A stretch of DNA of 64,000 nucleotides from Thalassia testudinum (GCA_037157565.1 JAZHRO010000012.1:58519501-58583500), one strand, 5' to 3'. Counted from the first letter of the stretch, positions 1 through 12,400 are shown. Translations and numbers: made by a program. The notes: generated by a model from the letters alone, not told the origin.

Positions 1-1096
1 CAAAGCCCTAATATCACAAATTTGTTCGATGACACCGCAATTGATTCCTTGTTGGGCCTTAAAGATATCAATTTTGAGGGTTTGATTTTCAAATTTCAGC
101 TCTATTTGGCCTCCTCACAACTGATGTTGGCTCTAGTAGTAGCCAAGAAAGGTCTCCCTAGAATGATCGATGTATCCCTAGGGTTTTCAGGTGCGTCCAT
201 GTCCAAGACTATAAAGTCTACAGGAAAATAAAAATCCTGCACTCTTATAATAACATCCTCGAGAATCCCTTTAGGTGACTTTATAGATCGATATGCTAAT
301 TGTAGTGTCACCTCAGTTGGTTTTAGGTCAGATTTTTCTAGGTGTTTAAGTAAGGATGTGGGTATCAGATTTATGGAAGCACCCAAGTCTAGCAATGCTC
401 TATTGAATTGGGTATCACCTATTTTGCAGGAAATCAGGGGAGTACCTGGATCTTTTGCCTTAGGTGGGAATATGCTTAGGATTACAAAGCTAGCTTGCTT
501 TGATAGTACAATTGGACTCCCACTCTTGGTTCGCGACTTACGCTTAGGTGTACACACATTCTTTAAGAATCGTGCGTAAGCCGGTACGTGGCAATCGCAT
601 CCATCAAGGGGATGTTTATTTGGACCTGCTCAAAGAGCTTGACCAGGTCCTCCTCTAGTGCCACGGGCTTGGTTATCTTCTTTCCCTTGGTCAAGGCCTC
701 GGGAAATGGAACCTTGGTTAGTTCCTCTAGGATAAGTCCAGGTCTTTGATCTGGGACAGGGATAGGAACGTCCTGGATTACTGTCCTAGGGTTCGAATCA
801 CTACCAGGCTTGGAGTGGTTTGGATAGGGTGGATCTTGGGTCTCCTTACCATTACGGGTTGTTACAGAATTTAGTCCTGCTTGGTTTTGGTTAGGGTTTG
901 ATAGAATAGGTTGCTGCTGATAACCTATATAAGAAGTGGAAGCCTCCATCCCGTCAGGTGAAGGAACAGAGGGGGCCTGATAAATCATGTGTGCTTGGCC
1001 CGGGTTTGGGTTCATAATGCGCCGCTGAGTTGGCACGTTATTAGGGTTAGGAAGAGGTTGGGAAGGAAGTGTGCCTGGTTGGCGAGAATTTGCCAA
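1..1096 (-). pseudogene. Element I gag C-terminal linker and aspartic protease (broken, continues off window)
   Basis: Coding reads leftwards. Positions 1096-563 give a Pro/Asn/Gln-rich linker ending in the VQINIPLMDAI segment that precedes the protease in Athila elements. An in-frame TAA at 560-562 follows, and reading resumes at 557-102 with a basic stretch (TPKRKSR) and a retropepsin fold. Its active-site motif is LLDLGASINLIP and its flap/C-terminal motif is IILGRPFLATT. Athila proteases commonly have DLG rather than DTG, so this is lineage-typical. The protein would be the polyprotein protease that cuts Gag-Pol. After the ATTRANISC segment the frame hits another stop near 100, and decayed pol coding continues to the window edge. 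The stops make it non-functional. Confidence 0.8.
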
Positions 1097-1105
1097 CTGG
1101 GCTAG

Positions 1106-2626
1106 TTAATTTCGAACCTCTGTAAGTTCGTCCTTGTGTTGTTTCTGAATAGCCGCATTCGTTCTTTGAATGTCAGCCAGAGTCTGAAGGATGAGGAACA
1201 TTTGGTCTTGGTTTGGCCCTGATGAATAAGTAGGGTTGGGCTGAGGCTGAGGCAGCTGGTAAGGACAAGGTGGTTGTGGACGGGGATGAAAGGGTGGTCT
1301 TTGAGTTTGGGAATTTCCCGCCCACTGGAAGTTGGGATGGTTTCGCCATCCAGGGTTGTAGGTGGTGGAGAATGGATCATTCTGGATGGAGTTGAGGTCC
1401 TCGCAGGTCTGAGGAACCTCCAAAGAGTTAGAGAATGGGGGAATGGAATTCCCCTGGCTAGTATAGAAAGGATCGGAGGGTCCTCCGATACAAGAATCAG
1501 ATGGGGGTGGATATGGATCCATCCCAGGAGAAGGTCAGTGGAGAATGTTTTGCACAGTCTCCCATGTGGAAGGAGGCTGTGCAAAGGAATTATGCGTAGA
1601 GGTGGCTCGCTGCAAGTGCTGAGTCAGCTCATCCACCTTCTTCTCAATGATAGAGACCTTGTCCAATCGACTGGCCATCAGTTCCAGATCGACTGATGCG
1701 GACAGGCCCTGCATCTCGTGTGCTCCCCTAAGGTTCGTCGATGCACGGGTATTCGTCCTGTCGAATAATCCCATGGAGTCATTATTGATGGAGTTCTCGC
1801 ACATATTTTCGAGAATCTCCTACACGGTGTCCTCATGCTGATCCATGATATTCCCTTCGCAAGTTGCATTGACGAAAAGCCTAATATCCTCACAGAGTCC
1901 CTGGTAAAAAGACTGGACTTGTTCCCATTTAGGAACTCCGTGATAGGGGCACTTTCTCATGAGATCCTCGAAGCGATCCCATGCCTCATGGAGAGGTTCT
2001 CCCGTTTGCTGAGTGAAGTGGGTAATCTGATGGTGCAAGGCATTGGTCCGACCAACGGAAAAGAACTTCTTCAAGAACTCGGACTGAAGTTCTTCCCAAG
2101 TGTTGATCGGCTGGGTCTGTGTTTGGTACCAATGAGCAGCCTTGTCCATAAGGGAGAAGGAGAATATCTTCATGAGGAGAATATCCCAATTTTGTACATC
2201 TGACCCAAAAGTTTGGGCCAAATGCTTCAGCTATTTGATGTGCTGGAAGGGGTCTTCAGAATTAAGCCCATGAAATTTAGGTATGGCATGAATCATATTG
2301 GGCTTTAATTAAGAATCAGGTCCTCCAGTCGGGATTCTGACTCGAGGCTCAATAGCCACCGCAGCAGGATTATAATGGTCCCACATCATAGGACGTTGCG
2401 GTGGGTGCACAAAGTTCTGGAAGAAGTCATTGAGTCGCTGGAGCTGGTGCTCCAGATTGTTCTCTTCCTTAACTGGCTGAGCCATTGTGGAAGAAGAAGG
2501 TGAGTTGGGTTCGGAGTCGGAGGAGAGGTCGATGTGAAGTGTTGTTTTCTTAAACAAGGGCACTGAGGCTCGACCTCGAGGGGAGTGAAGTTCTAAAGGA
2601 GGTTTCAAGGACCTCCTACCAAACAT
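1106..2626 (-). pseudogene. Element I gag (retrotransposon_gag domain), broken
   Basis: The first ATG-led stretch is 2626-2309, an acidic N-terminus containing MAQPVKEE. It is followed by a stop, and the capsid region lies at 2221-1820. The capsid region has the usual retrotransposon_gag signatures: FSLMDKAAHWY, TWEELQSEFLKKFF and LHEAWDRFEDLMRKCPYHG. After another stop, 1804-1535 carries the helical segment LMASRLDKVSIIEKKVDEL, and 1522-1106 a Pro-rich region. At least three interruptions separate these parts. The product would have formed the cytoplasmic virus-like particle. The start at 2626 is the most upstream Met in the frame and is uncertain. The same domain order appears in element III on the other strand at 46597-47680. 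Confidence 0.8.
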
Positions 2627-3544
2627 ACACTGATGGAGAAGATGAGTTTAGTAGGTGCTGGACCCAATCAAGACACCCAAAATGTTGGGTGACTATAGAG
2701 GTGCAGGGCAGATGGACCCCTTGATCAAAAGATCGTCCACCTGAGAATTACCTGGGCAACTAGAGAGGGTGAGTCACACGAAGACCCCTACACGGTAGAG
2801 CGTCCCCACAGGTTATAGGGTTTCCCCCACCCGACCTCTCTTGTCACTGAGATTCCAAGTAGACCAAAATGGGGATCTTGACCTCTTAAGTCTACCACTT
2901 TTAGTTTAAGATCAAGGTGTTTAGATTTTCACTTGAACTTTTAGCTTTTTGAGTGCAAAGAGTGACCTAAGTTGAAGGTTGGTTGACCCAAGGGGTCAAC
3001 TTCACCTGCTAGCTCCTTTGAGAGCTTCTTAGGTCTTGCCTTTTAGGGTTCAAGTGTCTTTAAAGAGCCAAATTGCTTAGGGTTTCTTTGAATAAGTATT
3101 TTCAATCAATAGCTTAGGTACACTTCTTTTGGGATTTCTCAATTCTTGCTTAAGGAGTGTGTCTCTAAAACCCTAATGTTGAATCTTATGTTGGCTTTAC
3201 TTGGTCGAGTTAGCTCCTTGTTGGGTAATGAGGGCTCAGGCAAGAAGGTGTTAGCCCTTAAACACCCTTAATAGTATGTGTAGAAATAGTGGGTTGAAAT
3301 TGAAAACATACAGCTTTTGATGATTTACTAGGTATAGAAGATAGGTTACACCTATATTGCTTATTCTTTTCTTTTCTTCCTCTTTAGAATTTAGGGGTTA
3401 ATAGTGAGAGGATAGAAAATTACCTGTCCTCGGAGTGGTTGTTGTGCGGCTGCTTGTCTTCTTGATTTCCTGTGCCTGCACACAAAAAGAGAAGAGATTA
3501 ATAGAACTCAATAGAGAATTTATGGCTTCTAGAATAGCTGTTGC
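2627..3544 (-). other. Element I untranslated leader
   Basis: This is the stretch between the gag start and the primer-binding site. It has no open frame with recognisable content. I see no further signal in it. Confidence 0.6.
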
Positions 3545-3562
3545 TCCCCAGCAACGATGCCA
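3545..3562 (-). promoter_or_regulatory. Primer-binding site of element I (tRNA-Asp type, decayed)
   Basis: The minus strand reads TGGCATCGTTGCTGGGGA. The complement of the 3' end of plant tRNA-Asp(GUC) gives TGGCGCCGTTGCCGGGGA, so 15 of 18 bases agree. Five bases (GTTTT) separate it from the LTR end, the same spacer as in element III. Confidence 0.75.
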
Positions 3563-3567
3563 AAAAC

Positions 3568-6463
3568 TGGTAGGGCGAGTTTTCATTTTTATGTTATTAT
3601 GGTTTACAATCATTGCAGTACATGACAAAACAGCTACCAGATTACTACAAAATTTTTTACTCGGAAAAAAGTTTTCCCGAGGTTGAACTCAGGGAGCAAC
3701 TAGAATTCTAGAGTATAAAAGTTCTCAATTAGGTTACAAAAATAAGAGAGAGAGAGAGAGGGAGCTAGAGTTCTCTTGGCTTCTTTTTCTTCTCTTTTCC
3801 TCTTCGTTCTGTCCTTCTTTTTCTTCCAGCTGATCTCCTTCTTTTCTTTTTCCTGCAGAGTCTTCCTTTCTTCTTCTTTTCTTCTTTTGCAGCTGTGGTG
3901 ATCTTCTTCTTCTTCTCTGGCTTCTTCTTCTTCTTCAGCCTTCTTCTTCTTTCTGCTTCTCTTCTTTTCTTTTTCTTCTCTACTTCCTGCTTCTCTTTTC
4001 TTTTTCTTCTTCTCTGCTTCCTGCCTTCTTCTTTCTTCTTTAGTTGCGGCTGTGCCTTCTTCTTTTCTTCTTCTTCTTTTTCTTCTTTCTCTTCTCTGCT
4101 TCCTTCTTTCTTTTCTTCTCTTACAGTTCCTCTTCTTTTCTCTTCTTTCTGTTCCGGTTGCTATCCTTCCGTCGTTTGACTTGATGCTCGGACGACTTAA
4201 CTGTGGGTTTGCTACAGTGTGGCTTCTTCTCTTCTTCTTCAGCTCCTCTGTGCGGCTAAGGCTTCAGCCGCTCCTCCTCTCTTCTTCTTTCTTTCTTCCC
4301 TGCATGCACACACAGTGGTCAGTGCAAAACCTACCCCTACCCTTCCCCGCGTCTCTCTCTTTCTCAGAATCTCTCTTAGGATTGCTCTCCCAGAGTCGGG
4401 TAATCGGGTTCGAGTAGCGCGCTCGGGACCAGGCCCACCGGCGTGCAGTGGTGGGCGAGGAGTGTATGGTCGGGTAGTCGGATCCGGCCTAGACCCACGG
4501 GGCGTGAGAGCGGGCGAGGGTGAGCGAGCGCTTGGCACGCTGCGTGCGGGTGAGAGGGACCTGACCCCTGTGTATCGAAGGTAGTAAGCCCGATACACTT
4601 TTTCAATTTAAGTGTGGGCGCTTGGCCGCACACTTACGAGGTGGGACTAAAGTCCCACCTCCAAATCTCGCGTCCGCAGGCGAGGGAACTGCAGCTAATT
4701 GGGGCAGCTAAGAGGCTTGCGACCCAATTCGCAAGCCTGGGCTCCTTCACAGCAGCAATCCGCGCTGCCTGGGACTCGCACCTGGAGCTGCGAGCGAAGG
4801 AGCTACAATAGCTCAGCAATGGCAGTGAGGGGGCTCCGACCTGAAAGCAGAAAGACGACCTCTCGGCCACATCAAAAAACGGGGGAAGCTTCGCTGGAGT
4901 ACGATGAAGACTGTGCGGGGGTCGGCGAGGGGCGAGGGTGCATGTGGAGGTAGCCCTAGGTCAGACTGTGTGCGGGAAGATGGGTTTGTTCGGGGGGTGA
5001 TTGGGCGGTGATTGGCAGTGAATGGAGAGGGGGGATCGGTTGAGTGGAGTGAGGGGAAGCTTCTAGGGTAGTCGGCGAGGGGTGAGGAGGTATGTTGAAG
5101 TTGGATGGACTCGCCGAAGAAGGTGATCGAAGATGGAGAAGGTGGAGGTGGAAGTCGCGTGCAGTGGAGTAAAAAGGTAAATTAAGAGAGGGAAAATGTA
5201 AGGGAGAGAGAGAGGAAACTCTGTACCTGTTTACTTGATGAAGGGGAAGAGAGCAGTGCCTGGCTCGTGCCTGCTGGAGATGGGGACGAAGATGCCATAA
5301 AGGAGGGTATCGGCGACGAAGAGGCAGACGGAGGGTGCCAGCTGGTACGGCCTAGTGCGAACGACAGGGTAGAGCAAACTCTGCTGCAGGTAAGGCAGCA
5401 AAGCGACGAGGAGGAGGAGGAGGAGATCACTGGAGGCTTCGGGCGCTCTGATCGGAGGAGGAAGAGACGAAAGGTGGGGTATTTCTCCGCCAGAAGAAGC
5501 TTGAAGGAGTCGGCAGACCTTGCCGCTCCTTATAAAGACCTTGGCGCGGAGAGGGAATCGAGGTGGCGACGTGCCAGCCTCGCCGGGGAATGGCCGGAGA
5601 GGATACCCATGCCTTTCGTGCGTTCGCACGAGAGGCATGGTTGATGGCAGAGGGCATGGGCGGATCCCTGCGACAGTGGACGTCATAGGGAACCCCCCGT
5701 CTGTTCTAGAGGATGGTCGCCCTGCCCTGCGCGGCGCCATCCTCCGCGCAAGGTCGCCGGAGGCATGGCACTGTGCAGAAGTGGCAGGGAGGACCGTTCT
5801 GCAAAGAACGACGAGAAGTTGGTGGCCTAAACGTAAGGGTTTCAAAAGATAAGGGTCAAAAAGTAAAAAAGAGGATCAAATTGTAAAGTCGGTAAAGATG
5901 GTATTTTCTTAGGCTCAAGTTTTTATACCAGACTAATTTGAACCTAAGGATTTTAATGGTGAACTTTTATTTTAGGTTGGACCATGTTTGACCAGTCAAT
6001 TTGCGTAAAAACCCAAATTAAGTCATTAATTGGGCATGGTTATCATTTTTGGTCAAAATAGGTTTCAAAGGCCAAATTGAAGGTTCTAAACCCTAGGGAA
6101 TACTTTTTTATGAATTTTAGATGGTTTATTTGATTTTTACCCTACCTCGAACCTCATGAATTGAAGTGGATTTGTTTTAGGGTTATAGAATGTCATTTAA
6201 TTCCTAGAAGTTGCTATAACCTTTTTCAGATCAGATCATCCCACTTCCCTCTTTGTTAAGATTGTTTGACCTGTGTTTGGACCCTTAATTACCCTATTCG
6301 CATACTGCATTGGTGAAATTGTAGTTTTACCCCTTATGATTTGTTTAATTCTTTAACTCAGAATTCTCTGAGTTAAGACTTTCTTTGGATTTTGTAGGAG
6401 CTTTTTTACACACATATTTAGATTAGATTGTGCTAGTTAGGGTTCATGATGAGGTTCTCATCA
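3568..6463 (-). repeat. 5' LTR of element I (LTR family A, 2,896 bp)
   Basis: On the minus strand it begins TGATGAGAACC and ends CTACCA, next to the primer-binding site. It contains a (GA)n run near 3746-3763, a CTTCTT-rich tract of about 400 bases (3775-4175) that is GAA-rich on the sense strand, and a possible TATA element (TTTATAAG on the minus strand near 5530). The segment from about 5880 to 6463 is plainly related to the ends of the LTRs at 6952-8679, 38225-43556, 39275-41965 and 57625-60195. All of these end on the plus strand in TCATCA or a near variant. Reading frames inside it are by-products of low complexity. Confidence 0.8.
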
Positions 6464-6930
6464 CACTCCAAGACCTTACTGTAGAAACCCTAATTTGGAT
6501 CTATTTCCAATCCTCTTTTCTTCTTGAAAAAGGTTCTCTTTAGACTTAAAAGTAAGAAATGTGTTGTCTACGGAGATTAAGTGTGATTTCTATTAGGCAT
6601 AGGAATTTGTGGGATAGGATCTAAAAAAAATCGCTCCAACTTCAAGAAGATTTGAAAAATTTTCGCAAAATCAGGAAATGTTTATCTTAAAGATGGTGAT
6701 TACTATAGAAAGAAGGCAATTGATTCCTAAATTAATTGCTTCCTTTTGTCTTTCAAGGATTAGGGGATGGTTTATTGAAGAAAAGAGATTACCTGCCCTA
6801 GAGTAGTTGACTTGCGGGAGGGATCTTCTCGTGAAGTACCTTGCAAGATCACAACAAAGCAAAGTAGGGCAAGTTAGTGTTCAATATGATCAAAAAGGAA
6901 TGCAAAGATTAGTGATAAATTGTGTGTTGC
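6464..6930 (-). other. Leader of retrotransposon II, cut by element I
   Basis: This non-coding stretch lies between the right end of element I and the primer site of element II. It is interpreted as the start of element II's internal region; the rest would lie beyond element I, outside the window. Confidence 0.5.
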
Positions 6931-6948
6931 TCCCCAGCAACGGCGCCA
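6931..6948 (-). promoter_or_regulatory. Primer-binding site of element II (tRNA-Asp type)
   Basis: The minus strand reads TGGCGCCGTTGCTGGGGA, 17 of 18 bases matching the complement of the plant tRNA-Asp 3' end. Three bases separate it from the LTR end at 6952. Confidence 0.85.
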
Positions 6949-6951
6949 AAA

Positions 6952-8679
6952 TGTTGCAACACTTTGTCAGGCTTTTTAAGTCGGTCGTGTTGTAGTATAG
7001 GTGACCAAGCGTTGACAATAAATAAGAATTTATTACTCGAAAACCTAAGTATCTGACACAAAGATAGCCTTGTGGCTCGATCAGACAATAGGAGAACCTT
7101 CGTCGTATCAAAAAAAAGGTGAGGCAGGGGTCAGCGTGGCTCAGAACGGCCTAGGCATGCATGCCTAGGTTGGTTTGAGTCCGTATGAGTGGGTTTGTTC
7201 GGTGGAGGTGTGGAGTGTGTGTGGCGGGCAGTGAGTGAGCGGAAGGTGATCAGTGGACTGTGGCGGAGGTGGTGAGGTGTTTGGCGAGGCATGTGGAAGT
7301 GTGGAGCAGTGAGGCACCTCGCCGGTGGGCGGCCGGAGATGGAGAAGATGGCGGTGGACAGTGGCTGCGAGGGGTCGAAAAGGGAAAATAGACAGAGGGG
7401 AATTGAAGAGGGGATAGAGGGGAGTAAGTCTAACCTAACTAAGTGGACGAAGGGGGAGAGTTGGAGGCTGGCTGTAGCTGCTGTCGTCGGAGAAGAAGGT
7501 ATCCAGTGGAGGAAGATGACGACGACAAAGGGGCTAGAGGCGCTTGCATGGGTGTTGCGCGATGCGGAGGAAGATGGTGAGGGAGGCTCTGCCACTGGTA
7601 TTGTGGCAGAGCGACGAGAAGGAGGAGGGAGGCTTGCTGGAGCTCGCTGGACTTCTTGACCAGAGGAGAAGAAGATGAAATTGGGGGGGATCTTTGGCCA
7701 AGTTGAGTTGAAGAGATGCGGCCAGAGGTGGTGGTGCTTTTATAGTCGCTAGCAGGGACTCTTATGCTTGGAAGACAAGCCTCCAAGCACAAGAGACCTC
7801 GCCAGAGATGGAAACTATTGGAGACCCAAATCTCTCGTGCGTTCGCATGAGAGATTGGGTGCGAATCAGAGATTAGGACCATGCTCAGATGGAAGGGAAT
7901 TCGTCAGAGAATCTCCCTTCCAAATCTGGGAGGAGATATCTGAGGAATCAGGGAGTATTCCCCCTCCATTCATCGTCGGAGTAGGATTTCTCCCCATTAA
8001 GGGTTGATGGACCTATTTGTAAGAGTGGTAAGGAAGTTAGGGGGGTTTGTGCAATGGTTTTCAAAAGATAGGGGCCAAAATGTAATTAGGTATACTATTT
8101 TGCAAAGTAGGTCAAGATGACCTCCCCTTAGGTCTAAATTTTGGTACAACCTAATTTGGACCTAAGGAATCCAATGGTGAAGTTGGATTTTAGGTTTGAC
8201 CACGTTTGACTAGATATTTTGCACAAAAGCCCAAATTAGGTTAATTAATGAGCTAGGACCCCAATTTAGGTCAAGAGAGGTTCCCAAGGTTGAATTGGAG
8301 GTTATAAATCCTAGGGGATATTTTTTCATGAATTTTAGAGGGTTTACTTGATTTTTATCCTGACCAGAACCTTGTTGAATTGAGCGGGTCTGTTTTAGGG
8401 TTACAGAATGTCATTTAATTCTTAGATTGTACATGAACCCATTTCTGACTAAACCGACCCACTTTTTATCTTATTCAGACCGTTTGACCAATGTTTTTCC
8501 TTTGAGAAATCCCATTTATGTACTGCAATGGTAAAATTACAGTTTTAACTTTTGTTTCATGTTTTCTTCTCAGAACACTTATTCCTTGAATTAAGCCCTT
8601 CTCTAGGTTATGTAGGAGCTCTTATTCTCTTTCTTGGGTCAAAATGAGCTAGTTAGGGCTCACGATGAGACTCTCATCA
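6952..8679 (-). repeat. 5' LTR of retrotransposon II (LTR family A, 1,728 bp)
   Basis: Minus-strand start TGATGAGAGTCTC, end GTTGCAACA, directly beside the primer-binding site. A good TATA element, CTATAAAAGC, lies on the minus strand at 7736-7745. The conserved block at 8121-8240 (TTTTGGTACAACC and the 'AATGGTGAAG' neighbourhood) is shared with the other family-A LTRs. It is shorter than its relatives mainly because it lacks the long pyrimidine tract. The next five bases outside are GTGAT; the partner duplication is outside the window. Confidence 0.8.
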
Positions 8680-9534
8680 GTGATTAGTGAATTAAAATCG
8701 AGGAATTAAGAAGGCGATCAAATGGAATGCAAAGGGAGATTAATGGTGATGATGATGGGTATGAAAGTCTCTTTGATCTAAGTTGATCAGAGAGATGTGA
8801 ATCAAATCTAAATTACTCTACTCCTAAGCTAATCTAACACAACAATTAATTAGAAACCAATAAAACTATAATAAGAAAGCATTGAAAACCTAATTAATTA
8901 GAGGAAGGGGACTCTCCTGGATCCAAAGTCGGAGGCTAAGGAGGACGAAATGGGAGAAGACCTCCAGCAAATGAAGTTGACTCTCAAGGGCCAGCAACCG
9001 ACAGTAAAAGGTGACAAATGGAGGGAGAAAGTAGTCCCTGTCATAGACCACTGAAGAAAGAGGGAGCTGCTGGAGGGGTAGACGAAGGGATCGGCTCATG
9101 GAGGAGGGAGTCGATTCTTTGCACGCAAGCTCGGGAATGAGCTTAAGTAGACTCTGAGAGTGATTCAGGTCACCGAAAGGGTGAAATTAGGTGATTAGGG
9201 CATCCACGATGAGGATGAGAGGAAAGGGCGTGCGATGCTGTCAAATCATAATGTGGCCTTTGGATGGGATCTGGGCGAGGTGGTGAAGCTATGCATAAAT
9301 TCGCATGAAGCTTCGAATTAGTTAGAGCCATCAGATCAAAGGATCAAGAAGTGAACGACTAGGATGAGCTGTCTTCATCGATGAACAGTACACCAAGAAG
9401 TGCACTGATTTCTCAGGTGTGTTGGTGGAATTACAAGAGAGCCCCTTAAGTGAAACGTTGTGAAGTTTACAGAGGGACCCTTAAGTGGATAGGAATGCTA
9501 TCAAAGTAGTCCCTGAAGTTATGCAAATAGGTCC
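8680..9534. other. Unclassified intergenic sequence
   Basis: No domain-bearing frame, RNA gene or transposon end was recognised. The style (short G/A-rich phrases such as 'GACCCTTAAGTGG') resembles degraded LTR sequence, but I cannot assign a family. Confidence 0.4.
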
Positions 9535-9960
9535 TTGCAACCTTGATGAGTGGCTATTCATCATAGCTAAAAAGCTTTAGTTAAGCTAGAAACTGGGTTA
9601 AACAATACCGAATTAACATATAAAAAGGGTTAAGTGTGGGAATCAAAGAAAAAGACCTAAAACCTTAATTCTGTGTTAAAATTACACAATCAAGTCATAA
9701 AACGAGATATTCTTGAGAAGAAGGTCAAATGGTGATCCAAGTGTTAATTGAACACACAAACAAGCTTAAAAGTCCAAATCAAAAGTATAATTAACTTCTC
9801 AAATGTTCAATTAAGCACATATACAAACTTGAAGGCATCTGGACATCATTAAGGCTTTGAAACTTAGAATTTACATTTAGGTCCTTCATGCATCACATTT
9901 CCTTCTTTAGAAAACTTTCTTGGACCTATTTGTAACCTGCAGGGACCTCTTTGAAAGCCT
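9535..9960 (+). repeat. Left arm of a large dispersed inverted repeat
   Basis: This segment matches the reverse complement of about 14680-15055 over some 400 bp with scattered differences. Shared anchors include AAATGGTGATCCAA, GTTAGAAACT/GCTAGAAACT and AAAGACCTAAAA. Boundaries are approximate. It is either one arm of a ~5.5-kb fold-back structure or one of two opposed copies of an unclassified repeat. Confidence 0.65.
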
Positions 9961-12400
9961 TTAGGGACCATTCAGCTATCATTCTCTACACTTATGGGCT
10001 CACCTATAAATGTTCTACCCCTTCGCTAAAGGGTGTGCCCTGCAATTTCTCCAACACAAGCCTGCTGCTGTGTGCTCATTGTTGCGTGCGAAGAACACGG
10101 AGGATCTCGACCGTCCGTTCTCCTTTGATCTTGATCTACGGCTTGATCTCAATCGAAGCTTCGCGTGAAGTGGCGCGTGTGCTCACCCCATCCCCCAAAT
10201 CCCATCCTACGGTCAGATTTCAACTTGGCAGCCCGCACGCTCCTCTCCTCTCATCCTTGTTGCTGGTGCCCTCTTCGATTATTCTCACCCATGCAGTGAT
10301 CTGAAACACTGAGATTGGTACTTAAGCACCTCAGTGGTCGCACGCGTAGAGGATCGCTTTCTCCTACTTTCTTAGTGATCATTCCTCCACTCCAGTTCCC
10401 CCTCCTCACCAAATCTCTGATTTCACAGCCACCGGCTGTGAAATCCTCGAGTTCTCTCTGACTCTCCTCGTCGCTAAGGACCACATAGCACCTGAGGACA
10501 ACCCAGAAGTCTCACTAGCAGGCTTTTCACTCTGCTAGAGCTCACCTCCCTCCCTTCTTCCTCCTTAGCCACCGACTAAGGACCCATAGGTCCCATTCTT
10601 CCTGTTAGAATAGTTTTAATGTTTTCTAAATTTGCTGTAGCATTAGATAGATAGATTAGAATAGAATAGAGTGGAATTAGATGTAGAAATAGTAGTCAAT
10701 TTTCTATTTTGATTAGCTTAGCATTAGGAGTAGTTTTAGCATAGCAATGTTTCCCCCTCACCTCCTCTGATCATCTCAGATTAGAGGGGAAGAGATTCAC
10801 CTATTCATTGTTCATTTTGTTCTTTCTCTACATGTTTCTATTTCATTTCTGATTCCCTTGATGAGTATTTCACAATCCACCCACTCATAATACCTAATTT
10901 CAGATCTGACCGGTTTCTAACCTCAGATCTGAAATTAGCGTCTAAATTCATTTTAGGGGCTTCCCATTCATCCCATGTTTGTCACAAAAGCCCCTAATCT
11001 GAGCTTAAAATAGAATCGATTTGCCAGATTGTTTTTATATAAATTCAGATTTCAAGGATTTAGATTTATGTGAGCTTTGAATGCTCTGATCTAGCAAACT
11101 GAGTTATTGTGATCCGATTCACTGTTTGGTTGGGAATCTAAGGTGATTTTGAAGTCAGAATTCACCTCAGATGAGCCATAATTTGATTTGAGTTTTTGTA
11201 AGGATTTGAATGTCTTTAATGTATTGTAGAGCTAATGAAAATCAACTTTGTTGATTTGAGACTCTACCTTGCTTTTTTTTTTTAGTTGATTTTGAAAAGC
11301 AATTCTGCTTTTCAACCTAAGGAGTTCTCAATACTCCTTAAGGTTTCAGAGATCTGGGATTTGAGTTTATGTTTTAAATTGACTGATTTAACTCCTTCTA
11401 CATGTTGTCTATAGCATTAGAAAGAGCTAGATCAGATCTCTTTCAACTGTGATTTGATAAGATTTTATTGACAAGGGATCTTGAGTTTAAGTTGTATTCC
11501 TAAGTGATTTTTATGAGAATTTAAACCCTTGTCAGATTTTTCCTTTAGGTTGATTTCTGTTTTGTTTTAAATCCCAGACTTATAGCAAATTGCTGCAATT
11601 GCAGCTACATTTTCGTCAATCCCAGCTAAATAATTCTTGAAACAGTCACTTTAAATTCTTGATCAGGTTGTCTTGAGCTTGATCTGGAATTGGATTACCT
11701 GTCTCAAGCTATTAAGTAGTTGGAATTGAGGTTCTTCCCTGCTGCAGACTTAGCTTTCTTCCAGATGAATTAACTGCAGCAGCAGTTAAGACGTCTGAAG
11801 AGGAACTAGGTTCCTGCAGCAGTTGTTCCAGCAGCGGTTATTGTTCCAGCAGCTAGCCTACTGTTGTTGTGCTTCTGTTTCTGCAGTAGCAGTAGAGATA
11901 TCAGTGGACAGTAACCAGTATGTAGTTGGTTTAATAGCTGTATTGCAATTGAATTTTAACATCCTTTGAATGGTTGTACCTTTACTTTTAAATCTTTTGT
12001 CAGCTAGATTATAAAACCTAACTGTCCATAAACACAACTAACTGAAATGCACATTGATTGGCATGCTAAATTGTTCTTATCTCTTCAAGATGTTGTGTTG
12101 AGATTGTTGATGCAGTTTACTGCCTTTTAGACCCCTTTAAGCTTCATCCTCAGCCTTTAGGACTCATTAGAAACCATTTGAAAGGCTTAGGATGAGTGAG
12201 ATTTAGAATTCAATAAAAATTAGATAAAAAAAGTAAAATAAACCTGTCTGATTTTAGATTAAGTATTTCTTTAAATATACACTAAGTTTCATGGTAACCC
12301 GAACCCCCGACTTGGTAGAATTGACCAGTCGACGGTTCTGTATACCATAGTATTCAATAAAAGAAACCAAACATAAAAAAATCAAAAACACCTCGTTCCT
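9961..12400. other. Unclassified sequence with promoter-like start
   Basis: A TATA-like CTATAAATG sits near 10003-10012, followed by a GC-richer stretch to about 10.6 kb and then a T-rich, leader- or intron-like stretch to 12.4 kb. No frame with a recognisable domain was found; the longest frame (9951-10304) has no family signature. This could be an LTR plus leader of a non-coding retrotransposon derivative, but no primer site or paired LTR is visible. Confidence 0.35.

Larger units (their letters stand above)
1..6463 (-). mobile_element. Athila-like Ty3/gypsy LTR retrotransposon I, 5' part (runs off left edge)
   Basis: Read on the minus strand from 6463 leftwards: an LTR (3568-6463), five spacer bases, a primer-binding site resembling the 3' end of plant tRNA-Asp, an untranslated leader, gag, and a retropepsin-type protease. 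The rest of pol lies outside the window. The gag and protease motifs are of the Athila/Tat branch of Ty3/gypsy. All reading frames carry stops, so the copy is dead. It sits inside the leader of element II (6464-8679), which puts it later in time. The 5 bases after its right end are CACTC; the matching target duplication would be outside the window. Confidence 0.85.

Noticed and set aside
3895..4417. Phe/Leu/Ser-rich frames resembling membrane proteins
   Set aside because: Produced by the CTTCTT pyrimidine tract; all frames of such a tract look hydrophobic.
5231..5845. 204-codon minus frame in the LTR of element I
   Set aside because: Not kept in the related LTRs; composition is Ser/Pro/Arg-rich without domain features.
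9951..10304. 117-codon plus frame behind a TATA-like site
   Set aside because: No recognisable family; begins within the repeated arm and looks like LTR-derived DNA.
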